Below are positions 44,046 through 52,481 of a DNA stretch of 64,000 nt, piece after piece; position 1 is the first letter of the stretch; each line of letters opens with the position of its first letter. This stretch comes from Cupriavidus pauculus (lineage in GTDB: Bacteria > Pseudomonadota > Gammaproteobacteria > Burkholderiales > Burkholderiaceae), in contig NZ_BPUO01000010.1 in NCBI RefSeq assembly GCF_022179805.1, forward strand, positions 1 through 64,000. The letters are read 5' to 3'. Made by a program: the position numbers and the translations under genes. The notes under the pieces were generated by a model, which saw nothing but the letters and a program-made list of their open reading frames with translations, was not told the DNA's origin and did not search any database.

Positions 44046-44206
44046 TACACATATACGTTTACCGATTGCACAGAGAATCCTAGACTCTTTTTCATCGCAA
44101 TGCGGATTGAGTGTATCGCATAGCGATTAAATTCAAAAGACGATTTGTGCAGAACGACACATCGCCTGCTTGTTGCCAGCGGTCCATGATCGATAGGGAA
44201 AAAGCC

Positions 44207-46228
44207 ATGAGAGTAGGAGTCGAGGTAGGTGGGACGTTTACGGATCTGGTTGCCCACACGGATGGGGGCATCCAGGTCATCAAGGTGCCGAGCACGCCGG
44301 CATCGCCGGACATCGGGGTACTCGACGCCTTGCGCGCCGCCCGCATCGATGTCTCGCGGATCGAAGACTTCGCGCACGGCTCGACCGTCGCCACCAATGC
44401 GGTGCTCGAACGCAAGGGCGGCAAGGTCGCCTTCGTGGCCACGACCGGATTCCGCGACATCCTTTTCCTGCAGCGTCACGACCGCAAGCAGATCTACGAC
44501 CTGTTCTACCGCAAGCCGGCCCCGCCCGTGCAGCGCAGCGCGTGCTTCGAAGCCCATGAGCGCGTGCTGGCCGACGGCTCGGTCGAGGCAGCCCTCGACG
44601 AAGCCCGGTTCCGCGCCGAAGTCCTGCCGCAACTCGAAGCCGGCGGTTTCGACGCCGTGGCGATCTGCCTGCTGAACGCCTACCGCAATCCGGCGCACGA
44701 ACAGCGCCTGGCCGCGATGATCCGCACGGCACTGCCGGCTATCTCCGTCACGTGCTCGCACCAGGTGGCCTGCGAGTTCCGCGAGTACGAGCGCGCGAGC
44801 ACCGCCACGCTGTCGGCCTTCGTCCAGCCCGTGATCGCCGGCTATCTGCAGCGGCTGACGGCGGCCCTGACCCGTGACGGATTCCGCGGCCGATTCTCGG
44901 TCATGCAGTCCAATGGCGGCCGCCTGCCGGCCGATGCCATGCGCGACAACGCCATCAGCGCCCTGTTCTCGGGCCCCGCCGCCGGCGTGGTCGGCGCCGT
45001 GCGCCAAGTGCTGCAGTCTGGCTACCGGGACATCATCACGTTCGACATGGGCGGCACCAGTTCTGACGTCTGCCTGGTGCAGGACGGCAAACCGACCCTG
45101 GCGCCCGAAACGGAAATCGATGGCCTGCCGGTACGCACGCCGGTCCTCGACATCGTGTCGGTCGGGGCCGGAGGCGGCAGCCTGATCTGGATCGATGACG
45201 GCGGCATGCTGCGCGTGGGCCCGGAAAGCGCCGGCGCGCAGCCGGGGCCTGCCTGCTATGGCCGTGGCGGCACGCGCCCGACCATTACGGACGCCCATGT
45301 CGTGCTGGGCACGGTACAGCCGGAAGCCTTCCTTGGCGGGCATATGACGCTGGACGTGGCGGCCGCCCACCGTGCCTTCGACGAGCTGGCCCGCCATTTC
45401 GGCCTGCCGGTGGAAGCCGTGGCCTACAACGCGGTGCGGCTGGCCAACGCCAATATCGTGCGCGCCATCCAGCTCGTCTCCACGCAACGGGGCCGGGATC
45501 CGCGCGACTACGTGCTGGTGCCGTTTGGCGGCGCCGGACCAATGCAGGCGGCCCAGATCGCCGAGGAACTGGGTATCTCGCTGGTGGTGGCGCCGCCCAA
45601 TCCGGGCGTCACCTCGGCGCACGGCCTGCTGGCGTCCGACTTCATCAAGTACGAGACGATGACGCATCGCGTGCAGGCGGACGACGATACCTGCGACGCC
45701 CTGCGCGAACGCTTCGCGGTCATGCAGCAACAGCTCCAGGACCAGTTCACCAACATGGCGTTCGACCAGCGGCTCGATTTCAGCTTCACGCTCGAGATGC
45801 GCTACGTGGGGCAGGCGTTCGAGGTACCGCTGGAACTCGACGCCACGCGCCTGCAAGCCCTGGACCGCCACGCGCTGGAGTCCGGGTTCGTCGACGCCCA
45901 TCACCGTATCTACTTTCACAGCGACAAGTCCGGTCGCCCCATCGAGGTCGTTGCGCTGCGGGTAGGCGCCACGGTGGCCACGGCACACCTGCCTGCCACC
46001 ACCGGCGAGACGACCGGCAACGCCATGGCGCGCGGCGAGCACGCGCTCTATGACGGCAAGGGCTGGACACCGTGCCGGCGCGAGCCGGTGACGGGCCTCG
46101 CACCGCACGCGGCCCCGCTGCCGGGGCCCGCCGTGCTGGAGGACTACACCACGACCGTACTCGTGCCACTGGGCTGGACCGCAGCGGTGGACGCCCAATC
46201 CAACCTGATCCTTGCCAAGGAGGCCTGA
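44207..46228 (+). CDS. Hydantoinase A/oxoprolinase-family subunit
   Basis: A 673-residue HyuA-family protein. VGVEVGGTFTDLVAH at the N-terminus is the phosphate loop, followed by HGSTVATNAVLERKGGKVA, TFDMGGTSSDVCLV and FGGAGPMQAAQIAEELGI. The ATG at 44207, preceded by AGGGAA, starts one residue before the conserved fold; earlier codons at 44111 and 44186 are disfavoured. It lies two bases before HyuB, so the two are tightly coupled. The IclR gene is divergent from it. The cyclic or amide substrate is unknown. Confidence 0.87.
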   Translation: MRVGVEVGGTFTDLVAHTDGGIQVIKVPSTPASPDIGVLDALRAARIDVSRIEDFAHGSTVATNAVLERKGGKVAFVATTGFRDILFLQRHDRKQIYDLFYRKPAPPVQRSACFEAHERVLADGSVEAALDEARFRAEVLPQLEAGGFDAVAICLLNAYRNPAHEQRLAAMIRTALPAISVTCSHQVACEFREYERASTATLSAFVQPVIAGYLQRLTAALTRDGFRGRFSVMQSNGGRLPADAMRDNAISALFSGPAAGVVGAVRQVLQSGYRDIITFDMGGTSSDVCLVQDGKPTLAPETEIDGLPVRTPVLDIVSVGAGGGSLIWIDDGGMLRVGPESAGAQPGPACYGRGGTRPTITDAHVVLGTVQPEAFLGGHMTLDVAAAHRAFDELARHFGLPVEAVAYNAVRLANANIVRAIQLVSTQRGRDPRDYVLVPFGGAGPMQAAQIAEELGISLVVAPPNPGVTSAHGLLASDFIKYETMTHRVQADDDTCDALRERFAVMQQQLQDQFTNMAFDQRLDFSFTLEMRYVGQAFEVPLELDATRLQALDRHALESGFVDAHHRIYFHSDKSGRPIEVVALRVGATVATAHLPATTGETTGNAMARGEHALYDGKGWTPCRREPVTGLAPHAAPLPGPAVLEDYTTTVLVPLGWTAAVDAQSNLILAKEA

Positions 46229-46230
46229 GC

Positions 46231-47862
46231 ATGACCGTCAACCCGTTCGACAACGCCATCATCAGCCAGAGCATCCTGGCCGCCGCGCGCGAAATGGGCA
46301 TCAAGCTGATCCGCTCGGCCTACTCGACCATCCTTCGTGAAGCCAGCGACGGCTCCGCCGCCATCGCCGACGTCAACGGCGACGTGATCGCCCAGGCCGA
46401 GCTGATTCCGATCCAGCTTGGCCCCATCGGCATGACGCTCAAGCAGTGCCTGCAGCGCTTTCCGGCCGAAACGATCGGCCCGGACGACTTCATGATCACA
46501 AACGACCCGTACTCGGGTGGCCAGCACCTGCCGGACGTCTACATCTTCTGCCCGATCTTCTTCCGGGGGCGCCTGGTCGGCTTTTCGGCCAGCGTGGCAC
46601 ACCAGATCGACTTCGGCGGCGGCGCGCCGGGCCTGGACCCCGGCGCCACCGACATCTACCAGGAAGGCCTGCGCCTGCCGCTCACGCGGTGGTCGGTAAG
46701 CCGTGACTGGAATGGCGGACCGCTGGAGCAGCTCGTGCGCGCCAACATCCGCGTACCGGACCTGACCATCGGCGACATGAATGCCATGTTCGCCGCCAAC
46801 GCAATCGCCGCCGCGCGCATCGCGCAGCTCTGCGAGAAGTATGGCGACACCATGGTGACCGACGTCATGGCCGAGATGGCCAACTATTCCGAGCGGCGCT
46901 TCCGTGCCGCCATCGCCCAACTGCCCGACGGGGTTTATTACGGCGAAGACGTCATCGACGACGACGGCACCAGCGACGAGCCGCTGCATATCAAGGTCAA
47001 GGTGGCCGTGTCGGGCGACGGGGTCGACATCGATTTCGCTGGCAGCAGCCCCCAGGTGCGCCGCAACCTGAACTCGCCGTTCTCCTGCACGGTGTCGGCG
47101 GCGGTAACCTGCGTGAAGTCCATATTGACCTCGCCTGACATTCCGTTCAACGATGGCATTCTTCGTGCGATACGCATCAGCGCGCCGTACGGATCGATCC
47201 TGAACCCGGCACCGCCCTCGCCCGTACGGGCTCGGCTCGAAGCCAACTACCGCATCTACAACGCCATCATGCGCGCGCTGTCCTCCGTCGCCCCCGAGAA
47301 GGTGATTGCCACAGGGTTCGACACCCTGACCGCCGCGTGCTTCTCATTGCAGCGCGGCGAAGGCTACAGCGTCTACCTGGAGATCTTCGGCGGCGGTTAT
47401 GGCGGCTCCCTGCACGGTGACGGCTGCGACGCCGTGGACTCGCCGCTTTCCAACTGCGCCAACACGCCCGCCGAGGCGCTGGACATGGAGTACGACTTCT
47501 TCCGGCTTGAACGCTATGCGCTGGAGGCCGATTCGTTCGGCCAGGGCAAGCATCGCGGCGGCGCGGGGTTCAGCCGCGAATACTCGGTGCTCAAGGACGG
47601 CGTCGTATTCGCCATCTATGCCGACCGCTACCGCTACGCGCCCCAGGGCCTGTTCGGCGGCGAGGAAGGCCAGCGTGGCTACTGCGAACTCACGCGCAAC
47701 GGCGTGACCGAACGGCTCGCGTCGAAGTCGATGGTGACGCTCAACCGCGGCGACCGCGTCAAGGTCTTCATGGGCGGCGGTGGCGGCTACGGCGATCCGG
47801 CCGAGCGAGACCCGGCGCTGATCGAGGCTGACATCGCGAACGGCATGGCATCGGCACAGTAG
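46231..47862 (+). CDS. Hydantoinase B/oxoprolinase-family subunit
   Basis: A 543-residue HyuB-family protein of usual length. It has AYSTILREASDGSAAI, FMITNDPYSGGQHLPDVYIF, FSASVAHQIDFGG and the C-terminal GGGGGYGDPAERDP. The form VAHQIDFGG differs from AGHVHNTDVGG in the other HyuB. This changes a likely metal-site segment and suggests another substrate. AAGGAGG precedes the ATG. It is followed by a periplasmic binding-protein gene 58 bases on. Confidence 0.87.
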   Translation: MTVNPFDNAIISQSILAAAREMGIKLIRSAYSTILREASDGSAAIADVNGDVIAQAELIPIQLGPIGMTLKQCLQRFPAETIGPDDFMITNDPYSGGQHLPDVYIFCPIFFRGRLVGFSASVAHQIDFGGGAPGLDPGATDIYQEGLRLPLTRWSVSRDWNGGPLEQLVRANIRVPDLTIGDMNAMFAANAIAAARIAQLCEKYGDTMVTDVMAEMANYSERRFRAAIAQLPDGVYYGEDVIDDDGTSDEPLHIKVKVAVSGDGVDIDFAGSSPQVRRNLNSPFSCTVSAAVTCVKSILTSPDIPFNDGILRAIRISAPYGSILNPAPPSPVRARLEANYRIYNAIMRALSSVAPEKVIATGFDTLTAACFSLQRGEGYSVYLEIFGGGYGGSLHGDGCDAVDSPLSNCANTPAEALDMEYDFFRLERYALEADSFGQGKHRGGAGFSREYSVLKDGVVFAIYADRYRYAPQGLFGGEEGQRGYCELTRNGVTERLASKSMVTLNRGDRVKVFMGGGGGYGDPAERDPALIEADIANGMASAQ

Positions 47863-47920
47863 CGCGGATCGACACGCAGACAAGCACGCAGACCAACAGT
47901 CACATCGGGGAGCGAACATC

Positions 47921-49153
47921 ATGCAAGCAAAACCAGGCCGCAAGGCCGGCCTGACAGTGTTGGCGGTATCGGCGGCACTGGCCACGTCCGCCGCCCAGGC
48001 GCAGATCTCGGACGGCGCGGTCAGGATTGGCCTGCTGACCGATATGAGCGGCGCGTTCTCGCAGTTCTCGGGACAGGGCTCGGTCGTTGCCGCTCAAATG
48101 GCGATCGACGACTGCCTGGCCAGCGAGTGCAAGGGCCTGAAGATCGAATTGCTGACGGCCGACCACCAGAACAAGACCGACATCGCGCTGGCCAAGGCGC
48201 GCGAATGGGCCGACATCAACAAGGTGGACGTCTACGCCGACATGGTGAACTCCGCCGTGGCGCTCGCCATGTCGAACCTTGCCGTGCAAAAAGGCAAGGC
48301 GGCGCTGTTCGCCGGCGGCCCGGTGCGCATCTCCAGCGAGGAATGCCAGCCCGATTACACCGTGCAATGGATGTGGGATACCTACTCGCAGACCGCCGCC
48401 GCCATCAAGGGGCTGGCCAAGCCGGGGCAAGGCTGGTACTTCATCACGGTGGACTACGCGTATGGCAACGCCGCCGTGGCCGAGGCGCGCAAGCAGCTGG
48501 AGGCCATCGGCGCACGCACCGTCGGGGAGTCCAAGCATCCGCTGAACAGCAGCGACATGTCGTCGCAAGTCATCGCCGCGCTGCAGTCGAAGGCCGATGT
48601 CGTGGCGTTCGCCAACTCGGGCGCCGATGCGGCAAACGCCATCAAGACCGCCAGCGAGTTCAAGCTCTCCGCCAAGAAGCTGCAGGCGGCATTCTTTCCC
48701 ACGATCTACGAGATCAAGGGCATTGGCCTGGAGCAGGCCAAGGGACTGCGCTTTCCCGAGAGCTTCTATTGGGACATCGACGACGGCACGCGGCGCTTCA
48801 GCAAGCGTTTCATGGAGCGCTACAAGAAGGGGCCGCCCTCTCTCACCCATGCCGGGGTCTACTCCTCGGTCTATCACTACCTGAAGGCCGTGGCGGCCAC
48901 GCGCTCGGACGATGCCCGCACGGTGATCAAAAAAATGCACCAGTTGCCGATCCAGGATGACGTGGTGCGCAACCCGAAGCTGCGCCCGGACGGACGCATG
49001 GTGCATGACTACTACTACTTCCGCGTCAAGACGCCGCAAGAGTCCAAGGGCGACTGGGACTTGTACGCGCTGGAGCGGACGCTGCCCGGCGACGAGGTTT
49101 TCCTGCCGGTAGCGCAAAGCCAGTGCCGTGTCTTCAAGAACCCGTCCAACTGA
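47921..49153 (+). CDS. ABC-type (LivK/amide-binding) periplasmic binding protein, orphan
   Basis: A 410-residue binding protein of the branched-chain amino acid/amide (HAAT) type with a signal peptide cut at about residue 27 (AQA/QI). It begins VRIGLLTDMSGAFSQFSGQGS and holds MAIDDCLASECKG and FFPTIYEIKG. No permease or ATPase genes of this ABC class are in the window, so it must use subunits encoded elsewhere or work as a sensor. It lies in the operon between hyuB and the oxidase gene, so its ligand may be the precursor of the HyuAB substrate. Confidence 0.87.
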   Translation: MQAKPGRKAGLTVLAVSAALATSAAQAQISDGAVRIGLLTDMSGAFSQFSGQGSVVAAQMAIDDCLASECKGLKIELLTADHQNKTDIALAKAREWADINKVDVYADMVNSAVALAMSNLAVQKGKAALFAGGPVRISSEECQPDYTVQWMWDTYSQTAAAIKGLAKPGQGWYFITVDYAYGNAAVAEARKQLEAIGARTVGESKHPLNSSDMSSQVIAALQSKADVVAFANSGADAANAIKTASEFKLSAKKLQAAFFPTIYEIKGIGLEQAKGLRFPESFYWDIDDGTRRFSKRFMERYKKGPPSLTHAGVYSSVYHYLKAVAATRSDDARTVIKKMHQLPIQDDVVRNPKLRPDGRMVHDYYYFRVKTPQESKGDWDLYALERTLPGDEVFLPVAQSQCRVFKNPSN

Positions 49154-49164
49154 GGAGACGACGG

Positions 49165-50442
49165 ATGGCGTCGCCGATGGGCCCGTCCCTGTGGTCCGAA
49201 ACCGCGCCACCGGCGCCTGTCTTCCCGGCACTCACCGCGTCCACGACGGCCGATGTGCTGGTCGTCGGTGGTGGCTACACGGGATTGTCGGCCGCGTTGC
49301 ATCTGGCCGAGGCTGGCACCGGCGTTTGCCTGGTCGAGGCCAACGCGCCGGGCTGGGGCGCTTCGGGGCGCAATGGGGGCCAGGTCAATCCATCGCTCAA
49401 GCACGATCCGGATGAACTGGTCAGGCAGCTCGGCGCCACGCAGGCCGAAGCGCTGATCGACGCCGTATCGGGCGCTGCCGACCTGGTCTTCAGCCTTGTC
49501 GCGCGCCACGCGATCGACTGCCATCCGGTGCGCAACGGGTGGCTGCAACTGGCGTACGCAGAGCGGGATGTTCCCGCATTGCACGCGCGGGCGCGACAGT
49601 GGCAGCGCCGAGGCGTCGCGGTCGACATGCTGGACCGCGCGGACGTGGAGCGTCGCGTAGGCACCCACGCGTTTGCGGGCGGATGGCTCGACGGGCGCGC
49701 GGGCGCCATCCAGCCGCTGGCCTATGCCCACGGCCTGGCACGTGCCGCCCGCCAGGCGGGCGCCGCGATTCATGGCAATACCCGCGTACGCTCGCTCGCC
49801 CGGCAGGGCGGAAGCTGGATCGCTACGCTGGACACGGGCGCCACAGTGCGGGCCGAGCGCGTGCTGATCGCCACCAATGGCTATTCCGACGGACTTTGGC
49901 CGGGGTTGCGCCAGACGCTGCTGACCGCGAACAGCTTCATCGTCGCCACGCGCCCGCTGCCCGGCGGCACCGCCGGGACCATCCTGCCGAAAGGCGAGAC
50001 TGCATCGACCTCTCAGCGTCTGTTGCTCTACTTCCGCAAGGATCACACCGGGCGCCTGCTCATCGGCGGGCGCGGATATTTCACCGATCCCAGCCACCCC
50101 CGGGACTTCGCGCACCTGGAACGCTCCGTCGCCCTGCTCTTCCCGCAACTGGGACCGCTCGAAACCGAGTACCGCTGGGCCGGCCGCATCGCCGTGACAC
50201 GCGATTTCATGCCCCATGTGCACGAGCCCGCGCCGGGCATCACGATGGCGGTGGGCTGCAACGGCCGCGGCATCGCGCTATGCACAAGCCTTGGCAAGCA
50301 CCTCGCCACGCGCATGGCGGGCGGGCCGGCGCCCATCCCGTTCCCGGTCTCTCCGTTGAAGCCGATACCGTTCCACGGCCTGCAACGGCTGTACATCGCC
50401 GCCGGCGTGGCGTGGTACAGCCTGCTCGACAAGATCGCGTAG
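49165..50442 (+). CDS. FAD-dependent oxidoreductase, DadA/PuuB-like
   Basis: A 425-residue DAO-family flavoprotein. VLVVGGGYTGLSAALHLAEAG (about 30-50) is the FAD-binding GxGxxG, followed by GWGASGRNGGQVNP, as in gamma-glutamylputrescine oxidase and D-amino acid dehydrogenase. The C-terminus has GCNGRGIALCTSLGK. It oxidises an amine or amino acid, probably the open-chain product of the HyuAB reaction. GAGGAGA precedes the ATG, 11 bases after the binding-protein gene. It ends 26 bases before a convergent LysR gene. Confidence 0.87.
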   Translation: MASPMGPSLWSETAPPAPVFPALTASTTADVLVVGGGYTGLSAALHLAEAGTGVCLVEANAPGWGASGRNGGQVNPSLKHDPDELVRQLGATQAEALIDAVSGAADLVFSLVARHAIDCHPVRNGWLQLAYAERDVPALHARARQWQRRGVAVDMLDRADVERRVGTHAFAGGWLDGRAGAIQPLAYAHGLARAARQAGAAIHGNTRVRSLARQGGSWIATLDTGATVRAERVLIATNGYSDGLWPGLRQTLLTANSFIVATRPLPGGTAGTILPKGETASTSQRLLLYFRKDHTGRLLIGGRGYFTDPSHPRDFAHLERSVALLFPQLGPLETEYRWAGRIAVTRDFMPHVHEPAPGITMAVGCNGRGIALCTSLGKHLATRMAGGPAPIPFPVSPLKPIPFHGLQRLYIAAGVAWYSLLDKIA

Positions 50443-50468
50443 GCGTTTAGGCGAGCGCGATGGCTGGC

Positions 50469-51371
50469 CTACCAGTTCTCCTCGCGCGCGTTGTCGAGCA
50501 GGAAGTCGCGCAGGAGCTGCGCGCTGGGGCCGATCTTCTTCGAATGCACCAGGAAGATTTCGAGCGGCGCGGTTTCCACCTCGGGCAGTACACGTACCAG
50601 GTCGCCGGATGCGAGCAGCGACGCCGCATCGTAGGCCGGCAGCCGCGCAATGCCGTCGCCCGCCAGCACGAAGGCGAGCCGTGACGCCGCGCTGTCGGTC
50701 ACGACGTCGCCCTGCACCGGGATGTCGATGTCCCGGCCATCGACGCGCACCGCCGTGCTGCGCTGACTGGGCGGATAGATGACCCAGCGATGGTGTTCCA
50801 GTTCGTCGACCGAGGCCGGTGCACGATGCGCGCGCAGGTAGGCCGGCGCCGCGCAGAGCATCGTGACTTCTCGCAGCAGGGGGCGCGCCACCAGCGACGA
50901 GTCGGCCAGGGGGCCTGCGCGCACGGCCAGTTCCACGCCGTGATGGACGATATCCACGTTCGCGTCCGACATCGCGACATGAAGACGCACGGCCGGATAG
51001 CGGCGTCGAAACGCCACCAGCGCCGGCAAGATTCGCTTGGTGCCGAAATGATGCGAACAGGTCAGCCAGACTTCGCCACGTGGCTCGGCGCGCATCAGTT
51101 CCATGCTGCGGATACCGTCCACCGCCTCGTCCAGGAGCCGCTCGCAATGCACGCGGAATGCCTGCCCGGCTGGCGTGAGGCTGAAGCTGCGCGTGCTGCG
51201 CTGTGCCAGCGGCACGCCAAGCCGGTTTTCGAGCGCCCGGATGTGATGGCTGACGACCGCCCGCGTGAGGCCCAGCGTGCGCGCGGCACCGGCAAAGCTG
51301 CCGCTGCGCACCACGGTGGCGAAGATCGCCATCGCGCGTAGTTCGTCGAGGATCGTGCTGTTCGTGTCCAT
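50469..51371 (-). CDS. LysR-type transcriptional regulator
   Basis: A 300-residue LTTR of the common DhcR/YafC-like branch. MAIFATVVRSGSFAGAARTLG and LTRAVVSHHIRALENRLGVPL form the helix-turn-helix. The effector domain includes GVELAVRAGPLADSSLVARPL. It is divergent from the DJ-1 and monooxygenase genes. A 23-bp palindrome begins seven bases from its own start, which suggests autorepression together with control of 51499-52472. Confidence 0.88.
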   Translation of the reverse strand: MDTNSTILDELRAMAIFATVVRSGSFAGAARTLGLTRAVVSHHIRALENRLGVPLAQRSTRSFSLTPAGQAFRVHCERLLDEAVDGIRSMELMRAEPRGEVWLTCSHHFGTKRILPALVAFRRRYPAVRLHVAMSDANVDIVHHGVELAVRAGPLADSSLVARPLLREVTMLCAAPAYLRAHRAPASVDELEHHRWVIYPPSQRSTAVRVDGRDIDIPVQGDVVTDSAASRLAFVLAGDGIARLPAYDAASLLASGDLVRVLPEVETAPLEIFLVHSKKIGPSAQLLRDFLLDNAREENW

Positions 51372-51377
51372 CCGCCT

Positions 51378-51400
51378 ATTGTCTTATTCGATAAGCCAAT
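51378..51400. promoter_or_regulatory. 23-bp palindromic LysR operator
   Basis: The dyad ATTG-N-CTTAT-TCG-ATAAG-N-CAAT is perfect in all nine paired positions. It lies seven bases from the LysR start and 98 bases from the DJ-1 gene. Its position over the regulator's own leader fits autorepression. Confidence 0.65.
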
Positions 51401-51498
51401 GTGTCAACACGACGATACCTACTCGGCACATCGGGAACAGCCTACAGTTCCTTCAACCCCGATCCACCGGGACGACATCAAGCCAAAAGGAGTTCATC

Positions 51499-52176
51499 AT
51501 GACCGTCAAGCATGTACTGTTCATTTTGACAAACGCCGCCGAGATCGGACCGAACAAGCGCGCCACGGGGTATTTCTACCCCGAGGTTGCCCATCCGTAC
51601 GAAGTGCTGGACCACGCCGGCATCGCCGTCGAATATGCGTCGCCGCTGGGTGGCAACCCGCCGTTTGACGGCTACGACGACACGGACCCGGCACAGCACG
51701 CCTTCAGCCAGAGCCAGGCCATCCGCCGCATGGCACATAGCCGCAAGCTGTCGGAAGTCGACGTACTCGACTACGACGCGATCTTCTTCCCCGGCGGCCT
51801 CGGCCCCATGGTCGACATCGCCAACGACCCGGACGTCAAGCGCGCCGTGCTGCGCGCCTGGAACGGGGGCAAGATCGTCGCCGCCGTGTGCCACGGCCCG
51901 GTTGCGCTGCTCGGCGTCAATCTCGACGACGGCACCCCGCTCGTCCAGGGCCGCAAGCTGACATCGTTCTCGAACGCGGAAGAAGACGGCTACGCCAAGG
52001 CCGACGTGCCATTCATGCTGGAAGACGCCCTGCGCGCGGCAGGCGCCGAGTACTCGTCGACCGACCCGTGGCAGTCCAAGCTCGTGGTCGATGGCCGCCT
52101 GATCACGGGCCAGAATCCGGCATCGGGCACCGCGGTGGGTGAAGCCATCGTCGCCGCACTGACGGAGGCCAAGTGA
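51499..52176 (+). CDS. DJ-1/PfpI-family protein (Hsp31/glyoxalase III-like)
   Basis: A 225-residue DJ-1 superfamily protein. Cys131-His132 in AAVCHGPVALLG is the nucleophile elbow. Glu29 in TGYFYPEVAHPYEVL is the partner residue and marks the Hsp31-like branch, whose members act on methylglyoxal or as stress chaperones. AAAGGAG precedes the ATG. It is cytosolic, coupled to the ABM gene (TGATG) and divergent from a LysR gene. A role against reactive carbonyls or quinones is the likely reading. Confidence 0.85.
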   Translation: MTVKHVLFILTNAAEIGPNKRATGYFYPEVAHPYEVLDHAGIAVEYASPLGGNPPFDGYDDTDPAQHAFSQSQAIRRMAHSRKLSEVDVLDYDAIFFPGGLGPMVDIANDPDVKRAVLRAWNGGKIVAAVCHGPVALLGVNLDDGTPLVQGRKLTSFSNAEEDGYAKADVPFMLEDALRAAGAEYSSTDPWQSKLVVDGRLITGQNPASGTAVGEAIVAALTEAK

Positions 52177-52472
52177 TGAGCGCGTCAGGACAGATCGTCG
52201 TCATCGCGCGCTGGCGGATGGACGAAGCACGGGTGGCCGAAGTACTCGAACTGGTCGGTGCGCTGCGCAAGCAGTCGCTGGCCGAGCCCGGGTGCCTGGG
52301 CTACGAGGTGTTCCGCAACACGGATGAGCCGGGCTCGCTGCTGCTGCTCGAACGCTATCGCGACAACGCCGCCATCGAAGCCCATCGCCAGGCGCCGCAC
52401 TACCGCGAACTGGTGGTCGAACGGATCATCCCGTTGTTGTCCGACAGGCAGGTCGAGCTGTTGCCAGCTTGA
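52176..52472 (+). CDS. Antibiotic biosynthesis monooxygenase (ABM)-domain protein
   Basis: A 98-residue ABM-fold protein (YgiN-like quinol monooxygenase group). It shows VVIARWRMDEARVAEVLELVGALRKQ, EPGCLGYEVFRNTDEP and LLLLERYRDNAAIEAHRQAPHY. It is a cofactor-free dimeric barrel. The ATG at 52176 shares its A with the DJ-1 stop; a GTG at 52173 is an alternative. Pairing with a DJ-1 protein suggests handling of quinones or electrophiles. It is convergent with the FUSC gene, nine bases between stops. Confidence 0.87.
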   Translation: MSASGQIVVIARWRMDEARVAEVLELVGALRKQSLAEPGCLGYEVFRNTDEPGSLLLLERYRDNAAIEAHRQAPHYRELVVERIIPLLSDRQVELLPA

Positions 52473-52481
52473 GACTTGCGG

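Noticed and set aside
44045-46198. A 717-codon open frame on the minus strand opposite hyuA
   Set aside because: Low-complexity Arg/Gly/His-rich translation; the opposite strand encodes an intact HyuA protein.
47921-49153. A complete branched-chain amino acid ABC transporter
   Set aside because: Only the binding protein is present; no permease or ATPase gene is in the window.
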